Under the pieces are notes generated by a model. The model searched no databases. It saw nothing but the letters and a program-made list of their open reading frames with translations, and had not been told where the DNA came from. The position numbers and the translations under genes were made by a program. From NCBI RefSeq assembly GCF_022376445.1, contig NW_025955136.1, positions 16,453-80,452 of the forward strand: a stretch of 64,000 nt of DNA, read 5' to 3'. The first letter of the stretch is position 1; each line of letters opens with the position of its first letter. Shown here one piece after another: positions 34,102 through 45,450 of the stretch. The stretch comes from Fomitopsis serialis. Its lineage: Eukaryota > Basidiomycota > Agaricomycetes > Polyporales > Fomitopsidaceae.

Positions 34102-37100
34102 GGCGGACGGGAAGGGGGGTATTGTCTCGACTGTGGCCCATCTGGCTCGCGGGTTAAATCACTTCGTACTGTGGGTCCCTTTAGCGCTTTTGAGCGTCTG
34201 TGGTCGCGCCTCAAGGACATCGCACTTTCTTCAAGGATGCCCATATCGGACATCGGAGTTGATGCTGCACAGGGCGAGCCTTCATCTTCGTGAGATGGAT
34301 CTCTTGTCATGTCGATTGATAGCTGCCGTACGCGTGAAGGCGACAAAAAGCGCCGTAAGCGAGTCATAATAAGAGCTCTGGGACCGGAAGGAGAAGGCAA
34401 CCACTATTATCAAGTACGACTCGGTCCTGCTTGTGAGCATCTCAGGCAGGATTAGCGTGGATCCTTGCTTCTATCATACATATCTCTCTTCCTTTCCTTG
34501 CCTCCGACATCGTCGGTGCCCTCGCGAACCTGCCCTAACGAGTGGAATTCGCTGCTGCACTATCCACTGCCAGTGGTAGCATCGCCTTTGAAACTGCGAC
34601 CGACCGACCTATGCCAATGCCTCGTGGACTACACGCTTTACGGCGAATCATGTGTCGCGTTGGAATTTGGGGCATGCACGCGGAAGGAATGCACTACTGA
34701 GGTAGCGAAGTACGATAGAACATCTGGACGGAAGAGGCGAGCGGTGTGAATGCTGTGCACTCACTCACGACTCACGTTCAGAGCTTTGTGTGAGAGCGGT
34801 GCCTGGTTCTCAGAAATTCTGTCGCCTGTAAAGAGTTACAATACAGTCTTACATGGAGAACACTGGCAGCCCTCCGTAAGACACAGTGCCATAGGCTACG
34901 CTGTTGATGAGCTGTTTGCTCCTTTTGCCTAAAGTCCGAAGTGAGCCGGACTCGCTGGCAAGATGGTCAGTTCTGACCGAGACGTCTACGAGCGAGCAGC
35001 ATGGCGGCCGAATCGTCCCTGAGACCCGGTACTCCGGATTATCAAAATACTTCCCCTCATTTTGATTGCGCCTAGGCGACGACAAGGCGGGTCCGGCGGT
35101 CGGGCGGCCCCCGCATCACGAGGGTGTGATGCAGCTCGCGACCTCGCGACTCAGCAAGACATGCCGGATATAGGTGACTTCACTTTGCAGAATTTCAAGG
35201 TTCTGTATGGACAGTGCCGAGCATACTTTGAATCCGAAGAGTCGGGCGATAACCTGAGGAGAGGTCAATGTCAGGCCCGGGCGCATGCCGTCGACTTGAG
35301 CGTGGGAAGTGGACCCACAGACGCACTCAATGCTATTTCGGGGTAACTTGCCTCTTTCAGACTCTTGATCCCGTGCAGCGACAGACGTGCCTACCCCTTT
35401 CTGATCTGAAGGTTTGCATTCACATGGGATTTCAGCGACAAGCAGAGCCGAGGCAACCGCATGTTCTAGGTTTCCGAATACGGCTTCGCTGCCAGTGCGC
35501 GGCCCGCAGCGGCCTAGCAGCGGCCTCTGCTGACAGCACATCATCGCCAGTCATGTGAGGCATTCTTCTAGCGTGTTTAGACTCAGAGTGAGTCCATGGC
35601 TTACTCTGTCTCTGCGCAAAAAGACTGACACCGCTCTTGTCTCCAATATCCTCTCGAGATACCTTCATTTGTGGTCGTATTCTCCGTGCCGCTAAGTCGG
35701 GCTTTACACTTGCGTCAAATAGAAGTGAAACTCAGTTGAACATCAATCATCACGCAATACAAGTGTCACGAAGGTTACAAGGTAGGGTCCTGCCAGTGCT
35801 CTCTGCCGCATGCGCGCCGAGGGACGGGTAGCATATCGGAAACCTGGCGCCCCCGTAGCAGACTCAGTGAACTTAGTCTTTCTACTGCTAGCAAAACGTC
35901 TGCTGCGGTATTGACCGTGCAAAATCTGGGTGAGCACCGCCGATGAGTTAGATAGCGATGCGTTGGGACACCTGAACACGAGCTATCCGAAATTGGGCTA
36001 GACTGGAGTTATTGTGAAGCTTTCATCCGTCTCGTCGGGTTGTCGTCGATACGAGGCCGTTGTAAAGGTATCAGGACTGCCGTACGTGTCGTGCGTTCAT
36101 CATATTGGTTGCACTCACAAAAAGGATGTTTCAGAGCTCAAGAAGCACCAGGACGTCGGAGATTATCACGCGTCGGGTCTCCGACAATCACGACGAACAA
36201 GGGCTGATATTTAGAACAGGTAAACATCATCCCCCCTTTCACGAGCATCTGACAACGCCGCCGGCTTGCATTATCTTCAGATTTGCCGCATGTGAGCAGA
36301 CAACGCAGAGACCTGCTCGACGCGCAGGGTGCGCATGCGCTGACTCTCAGAAGGTGCGCTGACATGTCCATCTTTGTGGGCGGCGACCGAGGAGGTGTCC
36401 CGGCGGCCAGCAACATCTGCTTGCTTTGCGGGAACAAATTACTTTCGTGCGGTTTTTCACTGCCTTGGCTAATATCTGCGGCCTGCGCTGCATGGATCAC
36501 TGCGAGACCCCAAACAATTTGTACCACCACCGAACGGCACCGCTGCCTTGATAATCAACCAGGACCCGTCCGTCTTCAGATATCTGTGATCCTGGCACCG
36601 CTGACTGGTTGCGTAGGTTTGCGGTCGATGCTTAGAATGCTATTGTGTCCACCATTTACGGCTACATGCCACTGTCTGTGCGGTGGCCTGGTAGCACCAT
36701 CCTCGATGAAGGCATGGCACTTCCTCCTCTTTTTCTTGCGAGGAATTCATCGTTTTGTCAACATTTTGGTCTCTTGCCGGGGTATTGTCCTAGAACTACC
36801 TCGGCTGCCGACGACTGTCGGAAGTGCGATCTGCATAACGATCGAGGGTTTACGGCAACGGGCGCTACGCCCATCTTCTGTCAGCCTCCACACGGCGAAG
36901 CAGATAGCGGTTGGCGTCTACATCCATATGAAGCAGGAGCAGGACGCATCGGCGGAGACCCGCATCGGATTCGAGATCATTGAAAAGAGATCTGAGGCCT
37001 TCCTGTGCGTCCGTCAAGCTCGAACTGCTGACAGCGGTGAGTCCGGACCATGTTCTACTATTACCGACTTCACGTAATGAGCTGCCATGCCGCAGAACGG

Positions 37101-37824
37101 CCGTAATTGCGGTCGCAGCGGCGGAGCGCCTTTTCCCTCCTAGAAGGCCCCTACAGTGCCGGCAAAGGCCCGACAAGGGCGGCACTAACATGTCCCTGCC
37201 CATGGCAGTCGGGAGAAAACACACGAACGCCACTGTGCGCAGTACACCAAACCGAGAGCCTCTGCTAGTGAACGTATTTGTCACTCCATAGTCAAGTACG
37301 CCACCCAAGTCATTGATCCGATTTACTTGACTTTTTTGAAAGTCGTCGCAGGGATATGGCAGCAGTTTCGGGCGATGCCACTTATCTGAAGGCCACTGGC
37401 ACTAGGCGTATGCGATCATGAAATCAAGCTGTCTTCATATCACGAGCTCCGCTTCACGAGCTAGACGTCCCCTTCAAGCCGACAAGTGTCACCAACCCAG
37501 GCGACCTTATAATTATTTCACCAGATGGGGACAAGATATCGACCGCCGGACAGAGCGAGCACGGGCACCTTCACACTTCCAGGTGGCATGACATGTCGTC
37601 ACGGTCTTCAGACTTACCATTCTAGGTAATTATGCTGACATAGAGCCCAGGGTCTCCCGTAGCAAGCCATAGCACCAGTGCACGTCTCTTAGTCCCATCA
37701 TCATCCTATCCAGCCAGGTGCGTTTGCCGCAACAAAAACGAAGATTGGGTTAGAATAGAGGAGTTGACGCCGTTTCAGACAAGCCTTATCACCTCTCATA
37801 TTGCCGGTGCATAGCTCGCCCACA
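34102..37824. other. Long gene-poor stretch
   Basis: The only long frame is 36283-37077 (+, 264 codons), cysteine-rich and without a domain. An overlapping minus frame runs 36865-37308. No splice logic or family match is visible for either. They may be chance frames or a remnant. Nothing else stands out. Confidence 0.35.
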
Positions 37825-39137
37825 ATGACACACAGAACCGGCATTCACGTACTCGCCTTCGATATCTACGGGACAATTCTGAACACTAACAGCATCACAT
37901 CGGGGATCAAACAACATAGTCATCTAGACGACGAGAAGGCCGCCCAACTCAGCCAACTATGGAGGCGATATCAACTCGAGTGAGTGCGATGCCTCGCTTA
38001 CTCTACTGACAGTCATATTCAAACCTTAGCAATGTTAGGTACACATGGCGCCTGAACTCCATGGGTGAGCAGAGTCAGTCACTCATCAAGCAAATATTCA
38101 CTGACGGAGATGGTTTCACTGATATTACGTCGCAGGTCTCTACGAGCCTTTCGACACCGTTACTAAGAGCAGCCTCAAGCACGCTGCCGCGGAGATGGAC
38201 ATCATACTCGCGGACGGCGAGATCGCCGCCTTGATGAGCGACTATAGCCGTCTTCTCCCGTGAGTTGTTTGACACATTCGGGCTTCACGGCAGACACCCT
38301 TGCACTTCTTCCGCCGGACGAAGTACGAAGCGCTCGTCGGTGGGGTCGCGCTATTGAACCAGCGCGATGTCTATACTGCATCCGGAGCAATGCTGTCGCA
38401 GTTGGAGGAAGAGGTTGCCTTGAGTCTATAGAACGGCGTCTCGATGATGAGTGTTGAACGCTGATGAAGTTGTCTAGGTTCGAAGACGCAGTTCCGGCGC
38501 TGGAGGAACTGAGTCGAAATCCGAATATCAAGGTCGTTATTTTCAGCAACGGTCGGTACGATTCTTTGCACAACGGCGAGGCTCGTGACTCACCGGATGA
38601 ATACAGGGACCGAGCAGGTCAGTGCAGCGACAGCCGACTGGCCGCTGCCGCTCAACCGTCCAGTTCACTGATTGCATCCTCCAACAGATGGTCTCAACAG
38701 CATTGCATGCCTCGCTACCCGAGGCACTCCTCCCCCTACCACTACACCTCGCAGACTCGGTAAGGCAGTACAAGCCAGCGCCGTCCATCTATGATGGACT
38801 GCGCAAGGCATTCAGCGACGCTCCCGGGGCGCAGGGCGACTCGCCCGACGTCTGGCTTGTCAGTGGGTGAGTGAAATTAGTGACTTCGCCATGTTATCCC
38901 ATGTTTACTGAACGGCCCTTGTTCATCTCCGCGGCGTCGGTGGTCGTCGTATTGGATTGCATACAGGAACCCTTTCGACGTCACTGGTGCACGTGCCGCG
39001 GGACTGGGAGCTTTCTGGGTCGACCGCGCTGGCGGCGGGTGGAAGGATCAGATCCCTATGCTCACGCTGGTGTAGGACCTCTCAAGATCGTGAAGAATCT
39101 AGGAGAGATAGCAACGATTGTCAAGGAGGAGTCCTGA
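37825..39137 (+). CDS. HAD-superfamily hydrolase, haloacid dehalogenase type II-like
   Basis: Motif I LAFDIYGTILNT with the nucleophile Asp, motif II VVIFSNG, motif III with Lys in YKPAPSIYDGL, and motif IV-like VSGNPFDVTGARAAGLGAFW. This matches the L-2-haloacid dehalogenase-like group; the true substrate is unknown. Six introns: 37980-38038, 38065-38135, 38260-38477, 38552-38606, 38618-38687 and 38867-38966. They leave an 11-nt exon (38607-38617) encoding part of GTEQ between two introns. One C is missing at 39054-39056: with CCCC the frame continues YAHAGVGPLKIVKNLGEI to stop at 39137. The coding length then is exactly 247 codons. Confidence 0.85.
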
Positions 39138-39761
39138 AGAGCTCGTCGCCAGTTCCGTGTGAATGTGTCCGCATGCACCACACAAGACAATGTCAACGTT
39201 CGTGTGTTCTGAGCAGTACCTCGCGAATGTACAAGTCATCGTAAATGATTGGCTCATCAGTGCACATGATCGCACGAGATAGCTGCCGTTCAACATGCGG
39301 ATATTTGTTCATGCATAAGTACGCATCATGCGACGCTGGCTATACGCGACAAAACCGGGGTGTATTCCAGCAGAACGTGAAGAACAGCTAGGCAACTACG
39401 GACATTATTGTGTTCCGTATAGTCCACATCTGATCTATCCTCGTTGCCACGGTCCACAGAGGCCGATTCGGACTCGGACACTGGGACAGGGCCATGATGT
39501 GCCACACGAAGCAGCCATCGAAACTGCATGGTCCCACGAAGCTTGAAGCTCGAACGCACGGCTGCGGTCACAAAACGTCCCAATCTGAGCTCGCATCTGA
39601 GGTCCAGTCTTCGCTCCGATACGGAGTACGGGAAGTGCTGGAACCCATGCGACTTCTGCCCTTTTGACGCTTTCTGAATAGCGGGGTGCGTGGGGCTGCC
39701 GGCTCGTCTAGGTCGCTCCACGAGAACGTAGACGACTCGGAGGCGGGCGACGAAGGGACGC
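39138..39761. other. Spacer, no gene seen
   Basis: This lies between the 3' ends of the HAD gene (+) and the GNAT gene (-). No supportable frame is present. Confidence 0.5.
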
Positions 39762-40804
39762 TCAGCGGGCCGTCCGCATCCGAGTCAGACGCGGGGTCCG
39801 GGGTTCCGACATCTCTAGGTGAATGGGCACCGAGATCTGCAGAGGACGTGGATGGTGAGGGCGGGCCGGAGGTGAGCGCAAGCTCGACGTCCCTCTCGCG
39901 GCCGTCTCCATGCTCGCCGTCCTGCGCAGCTTCCGGCGCCGCTCCTCCAACTGCAGGAGCTCCTCCTGCTCGCGATGGTGCCGCACAAACATCTCATCCC
40001 ACACCCCACGCACCCCGTGTCCTCCCTGCGCCCGCACATGCCATTCCGTATCGAGCATGGCCAAGGACACGACATCGCGGTACCCGGGCGCCGCGGGGCT
40101 GATGATTGCGCGTCGGCGAGTGCCTTCGCATGTGAAGCCGAGAGACGTGAAGATGTTACGAGCAGCGTCGCTCGATGGCCCGTCCATGATCAGGCCTTGC
40201 ACGCGATGCGCCCACAGGTTGTCGAAAGCGTATGTGAGCCCTGCGGAGAGCGCTTGCGCGGCGAGGCCTTGGCCACGCCATTGGGGCAAGAGCGAGAGGC
40301 CGATGTTGTATTCGGAAACCATGTCGGTCGTGCGGAGATAGAGGATGCCGATCGTATGAATCGTCGATATATCCTGCTCAGAGGCTGAGGGGCAGATGGA
40401 GAATCGAGAGGTTGAGGTGCGGCTGCATCCCAGATGTTGTCGATGTCCCTCGCTTCTGGCCAGGCATACTGCGAGAGGGAGACCGGTGGCTGCCTGTCAA
40501 TATCTACTGGGATCGAGTCCCTATCGCCCGCCCGTTCTGCCATGAGCTCCTCCTCAGCCGCCTCGCCCTCTTCGGTTTTGCTTTCCACAGGCTTTGTGGG
40601 CAAGTGTTGCACGGCAGCGAACATGATGCATTGGTCGGATGCGGCAAACTCGAACGGCTCCGCACACCGTGCGGTCACGGCTTCCACGCTGTAGGGATGT
40701 AGCTCTTCCCAAGCACTTAGGATGGCTTCGATATCGATGTCATCGGCTTCAAGAGATGTCTCTAGGATAATATCATTGTGTCGCAGCACTTGTGAGGAGG
40801 CCAT
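39762..40804 (-). CDS. GNAT-family N-acetyltransferase
   Basis: Two exons: 40470-40804 and 39762-40422, joined by a 47-nt intron (GTATGC...ATGCAG). The total is exactly 332 codons. The join gives LSHRTSTSRFSICPSASEQ, then TIGILYLRTTDMVSEYNIGL and the acetyl-CoA loop PQWRGQGLAAQALSAGL (RGxGxA). After it come FDNLWAHRVQGLI and SSDAARNIFTSLGFTCEG, the usual strand 5 and helix of RimJ/RimL-like GNATs. The N-terminal 110 residues are acidic and divergent. The C-terminal tail is basic with an R/S-rich end. The acceptor is unknown. Confidence 0.82.
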
Positions 40805-41633
40805 CGCTGCCGGGGATATGCAAGGAGGTGAGCAACAAGAGGAGCAGCTGTGGGTACACCTCGAAACGGGTGAATCGTGCGTCTAACGTGGCGATAGCAG
40901 CTGCGGGACACGGTGTTCGATACGTGGGGAGCACATGCAAGCCAGGCGTCGGACAGCTGACGGGAAAACCTGTGTGGAACGTGCTGTCACGGCTTTGTCA
41001 GCAGGAGACAGGTTCTGTCGCCGCGGTCCTCCACGTTGCCTCCACCCACTGTCAAGATGAGTCGAGCGCGCATGCGGTATCGGCCGGTGGCTCGATTCGG
41101 AGCCCCTCCTCCTTCGAAGTTTCACTCGTATTTCAGCTCTGTGTGTACCGGTACGTCCTTGCGTGGTAGTACTGTCTCGTACTCTGATGATAAACTCGAT
41201 ACAATTTTACGGGCACCAGCAATAAGTACTCGGCGCACTGAATACGCGATGCCGTCGAGCACTGCACCGGTGCTGGGAGCGCAGGGTGAGATGTCTGATC
41301 ATTACAACACTGCCTTCCCACTGATCTAGCTTTCTCAAAGGCGTTACGTTCTAGTAGCGCGTTCTCCCTGTCCTTCAAGTTAGCGAGGTAGACGGATCCG
41401 GGACCGGCCTAGGCTCGGATGTCATCCGTATTGTGGCCAGCCAGAGCGGTGTCTCAGTGAGATCCACGTATCAAGTGACCACGTCCAGCGTGCCGCCCCC
41501 GCGCGCCCCCGACATTGGGCCTCCGCACGAGGCTACAGTGCAGCCATTCCGAGACACTAGGCTCCTCTCCCGTGCAGCCGCTGTCTGCTTGCTTTGCCAT
41601 CTGTCATCGGTCACTGGCGTGTATCTTATAAAC
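40805..41633. other. Intergenic, no supportable gene
   Basis: Upstream of the GNAT gene (-) and of the broken serine-rich gene (+). No clear promoter motif except a TTATAAA just before 41634. Confidence 0.4.
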
Positions 41634-42251
41634 ATGATATCCGACTCGGAGTCTCTCATTTCCCCCCTTTCGACGCGAGGCTCCTGCTGCGTCTCCCCCG
41701 CGGAGCAATGCGCCATCCGTTGCATCCTCCGCGGCGTCGTCCACGCTCAGAGTCGCGACTAACAACACGATTACCCCGTCAACGCCCGCAAGCACCGTCT
41801 CCGAAAGCCGGAGCGTCGGGAGTCCCGACGCTCCGGCTTCTTCAGCCGGTTCACGGGCGGTTTGACTGCGTCGGCGTCATTGAGCCTCAGCTCAAACATG
41901 ACGTCGCTCTCGCTCGAGACCCGTGTCCACGCCGAGCGTGGCTCCGTCGACGAACTCATACTCGACGTCCATCTCACAACTCTTCGCAAGTCGGCTGATA
42001 ATGACGACAAGAAAATGCACGGTACGTCTTCCTTCCGGGCTCCAATTCATTATGTACTGATACCGTGTCATAGAGTCTTGAGATCTATCCTCGACAATGA
42101 TAGGGCAACACGTCGCAATAATCCCGCCGCGATCAACGCTGTTCCCGATGATGAAGTAGTAGATGAACCGCAGCAACAGGTCAACGAGGCCTTTATTGCG
42201 TCAACCGAGGGAGATCATGCGCAGCCAAGCCCCAGCAGATCTCCTGTGTAG
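41634..42251 (+). pseudogene. Serine/alanine-rich protein gene, frame-broken
   Basis: ATG at 41634 reads MISDSESLISPLSTR, then coding character moves to a second frame (EAPAASPPRSNA ... SSAASSTLRVATNN) and to a third (LTASASLSLSSN ... SVDELILDVHLTTLRKSADN). An intron starts GTACGT near 42021. The last exon ends QPSPSRSPV at 42251. Two single-base shifts are needed, as at other loci here, so it may be a functional gene with consensus errors. No family recognised; serine-rich and probably disordered. Confidence 0.35.
41806..41840. repeat. Near-perfect 35-bp palindrome
   Basis: Two perfect 17-base arms starting AAGCCGGAGCGTCGGGA surround a single G. It lies inside the serine-rich gene, encoding part of SRSVGSPDAPAS, so its RNA would form a very stable hairpin. 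Confidence 0.85.
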
Positions 42252-43471
42252 TACTAGTCCTCGTTCTACTAGTGCTCTTTGTTACGCGTGTATCCAGGGC
42301 TCGATTGTAGATTTCATTTCGCCGTATTCATAGAGCATCATTCGGACTGTTCAATGTAGTGCGGGCTGCGTAGACGTGAACCATTCTGCAAATGCAATTG
42401 AATACTGTCATCGTGATCGTGGATGGCTGCTTGAATGCTGCTTGAATGCTGTCTGCGATGCAAAAGCCTCACGCACAATGCCTGTGTGCTGCTGACATCA
42501 ATATGGTTTACACCGAGGTACTATGTTCACGCATGTCAAAAGCACGCGCACCCCACCTCGTAGGCAGCTGGCACACCACCTGTCTGCCACGTACGACTGT
42601 CGACACGGTGGGGCCATTTCCTCCTTTTCGTGGCCACCATGTGTCGTCAGCGCGTCTCAGGTGGCAGGTCCATGTATTTCGCGGGCCGCACTCACGTGGA
42701 CTCCATGTGCCAGCCGACTGGAGGTGTAGGCACTCGCCTTCCGGACGGCGGCACTACGCCTGGTGACCATATAGCCTTCCATTCGCGCAGTGCCGCTGAA
42801 CATTAACTTTGTTGACTCGACATTCGACAGATAAGCGCTGCAAAGGCCGCCGTACTGACTTCAGCACGCCGTGAGTCATGTGCACGAATCAACTTCGGGA
42901 AGCCCGTACAAAGTTCGCATTGCAGCACCGCGAAGTCCTTCATCTGAAAAGAGCTAGAACTTACAGAGTCGAGAAGGCCCAGCAACAGCGTACAGCGAAA
43001 ACGACCCTGTAGTACGTCAACCGAAGGGGCTGTCATCATGTCGTTCTAGAACAGAACGAGTGTAGCGTCATCTCACTGCGCGCGCGCGCGCGCTGACATC
43101 ATGATGCTGCGTGCGGTTTGATAGAATGGAGTGCACGAATCAAAGATGTGTCTTCCGGACTAGGAAATTTGCTATGCTTTGCATGCTTGTGCATCTAGAG
43201 GCGAAGTCGAACGTTGGATACTATCTTTGCGGTGTGAGGCACTGCGTTCGGACCAACAGCTGAGCGCTGAGCAAAAGCCTGCTTGAGCATGTACTTGCCA
43301 CAAGATTGATATGCACAAAGAGCGTGGTGGCTGACGTCCGAACGCACAGAGTCTTTTCCATGTCAAGCGCCCTCCGAGGCTCAAAGCTAAGAGCTTGGGC
43401 CATAATAATAACAATTCAGTTACTTCTGATTCCAATGACAACGAAGGCGACCCACCTGCTCATCTCTCAGT
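42252..43471. other. Gene-poor spacer with (GC)8 microsatellite
   Basis: No supportable gene. A GC dinucleotide run of 8 units lies at 43078-43093. Confidence 0.5.
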
Positions 43472-44815
43472 CTACTTGTATAACCCCACGCTCAGCGGCA
43501 ACTCAGGCCTCAAACTCTCCCACCCAACAGTAGGGTACAGGATCGCCGCAACATTCCACACGATCGGCTTATCGCTCAGCTGGAAGACGAAGTGGGAGAT
43601 GAGCATGGACAGCATGGCCTCTGTTGGCACGTCAGATCCCATTTGTATTCTCAGTATGCGGTGCACCCACTCATTTCCATCTCAGCGAACTTAAACCCGC
43701 TATGATGGGACTGGTCAGTATCCAAGGGCATCCGAGGTGCACACGAAGGAACAAACGCACATGCACGAACGCTTGCCTGCTGCAAATGTAGTCCTGCCCA
43801 AAGTATAGGTCAGCCACGTACGTAGTGGGGCATGGACAACGCACGTACAAATTTGGGTATACACCTGGGATACGGGCCTCCGTAACCGACGTGGGCAAGG
43901 ACGGCATCCAGCGCTTGGGTCTCCACTCGAGGGAGTCCTCGCCCCACACGGATCTGCTCGCGTTACATCCAAGAAAACCCACGAGGAACTCCGAACCCTT
44001 CGGGATAGGGACCTCGGTCATCTCTTGTCCATCCACAGTCCGGATCGGCTCTGACAGAGGTAAAACGGTGTCCTGGGTTGCGCTGGACCGCCAGAGTCGC
44101 TGATTGGACACATGCAACGAGATGATCAAGGGGCACTCACACACGAAGCAAGATGCTTGCTGGAGGGTAGCTTCGTTGAAGTTAGCTTGGAGTCGACTAA
44201 GGATCAAGACGTATCTCACAGTCGCAGCGTCTCCCGTATAATGCTGTCAAGCAGTGGGAGCCGATTCAAGTCGTCATAAGCTAGATCATCCCCGGCGCGG
44301 GATTCTAGCAATTCGTTTCGGAGTCGTTCTTGGTAATCCGGCTTCTGCGCGAGAATATGTAGAACACGTGCAATTGCGTTAGACGTCGTGTCCTGTGCAG
44401 CTGCCAAGAAAACCCTGCATCGCGGCCATGAGGATCGCACACTCTATACGAGCGGCATGTCATGCGCACTCACGACATTTGCGCGATCACTTCCTCCTCT
44501 GGTAGTCTGTCGTTCACATCTGCACTGGAGTTAGCACGCACTGTGGGGGCGGGAGTGGGTGTGAGTGACCGTAATCATGCGTCATAATATGCACGTACTG
44601 AGGATACTGAGGATATCCTTGCCCCGCCCAACCTGCTTCGTTACCTCCGCATCGCCCTTTTCCAGTGCTTCCTTCTTCTCCGCGTAGATCTCTCTCGCTC
44701 TCCTGTCCATGGTGTCAACTATATGAACGATGTTACGTGCAGGAGATCCTGCCGGGAAGGCCTGCATGACGCCTCTGCGGAGCCACTTCGGCAGCCCCTC
44801 CGAGAGGGAAGCGAG
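43472..44815 (-). pseudogene. Cytochrome P450, 5' part missing
   Basis: Readable from GLPKWLRRGVMQAFPAGSP (near 44790) through IDILSILS-type exon ends, VNDRLPEEEVIAQMS, the I-helix VFLAAAQDTTSNAIARVLHI, the ExxR motif RETLRL, ATQDTVLPLSEPI, WGEDSLEWRPKRW and the heme loop FAAGKRSC. Splicing (GTGCGT...CATAG) gives IGFKFAEMEM, then the tail DKPIVWNVAAILYP to stop at 43472. The I-helix has AAQDTT where AGxDTT is usual. Typical Agaricomycete monooxygenases have about 200 more N-terminal residues including a membrane anchor. Here the coding sequence stops at 44816 where an LTR-like sequence begins. The exon after RETLRL is poorly defined. Confidence 0.75.
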
Positions 44816-45040
44816 TGTAACGTACTCAAATCACGCCCGCAGATGCAGTGTATCCAATCTCTATTCAGGAGAGTATCGTATACGCATAGGGCATCTTTAG
44901 GCAGTAATAGTGAGGTAGTTGAGGCTAAGGTAAGTGCGCTGGCGCGCCATACGAGACGAGAGAGCAAACATAGCCAAACATACATGATAAGATATACTAT
45001 AACGGGTAGGTCTTGATGACCCCCGAATAGACCCGTTACA
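44816..45040 (-). mobile_element. LTR-like sequence (TGTAAC...GTTACA)
   Basis: A 225-bp block begins TGTAACG and ends CGTTACA, so it has the inverted TG..CA ends of an LTR. On the minus strand it is preceded at 45041-45050 by a purine-rich GGGGGAGAG, the expected polypurine tract before a 3' LTR. The flank on the other side is P450 coding sequence (GCGAG at 44811-44815), which does not recur at 45041, so it is not a simple solo LTR. No reverse transcriptase or second LTR was found in the window. Confidence 0.5.
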
Positions 45041-45450
45041 CTCTCCCCCACTGGACTCGTCTCGCGAGTCCCAGCGAAAGACAATGAAGAGAACATACCA
45101 TGCATATCTTCTTGTAAGAGATTACTCACCTCAGGTACAGGTAAGATAAACTGTGGGCCGGGTCTCGGAACACAGCAATCTATGTAGCGCCCACAGGGTC
45201 TCCGTGAGCTGACTACATCCTGAAAGTACCCGAGATAGAGCAATCAATGTAGTGAACATCCCATATGGATGTACACAGCATGATCTCGTGGGCATTGAGT
45301 ATGTTCAACCATCTGTGGTAGAACATACTGCAACAGGTATGAAAGAAACATAAAAGAAAAGAAAACATATCATCGCGCCAGCGTACTACTCGCCTGCACC
45401 TGAACATACAATGTGTTCAGGCATACAGGAGAGCCTCAAAAAGCGGACTA

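Noticed and set aside
36283..37077. 264-codon ORF as a real gene
   Set aside because: No domain, no intron in an intron-rich genome, Cys-rich random-like composition and an equally open overlapping frame on the other strand.
40380..40480. A frame change inside the GNAT gene
   Set aside because: A 47-nt intron (40423-40469) restores the family sequence and an exact codon count.
43078..43093. (GC)8 run as a functional Z-DNA element
   Set aside because: Short and isolated, with no gene nearby that would make it meaningful.
44816..45040. Simple solo LTR
   Set aside because: The flanking five bases differ (GCGAG versus CTCTC) and a purine tract lies on one side, so it looks like one end of a larger or broken element.
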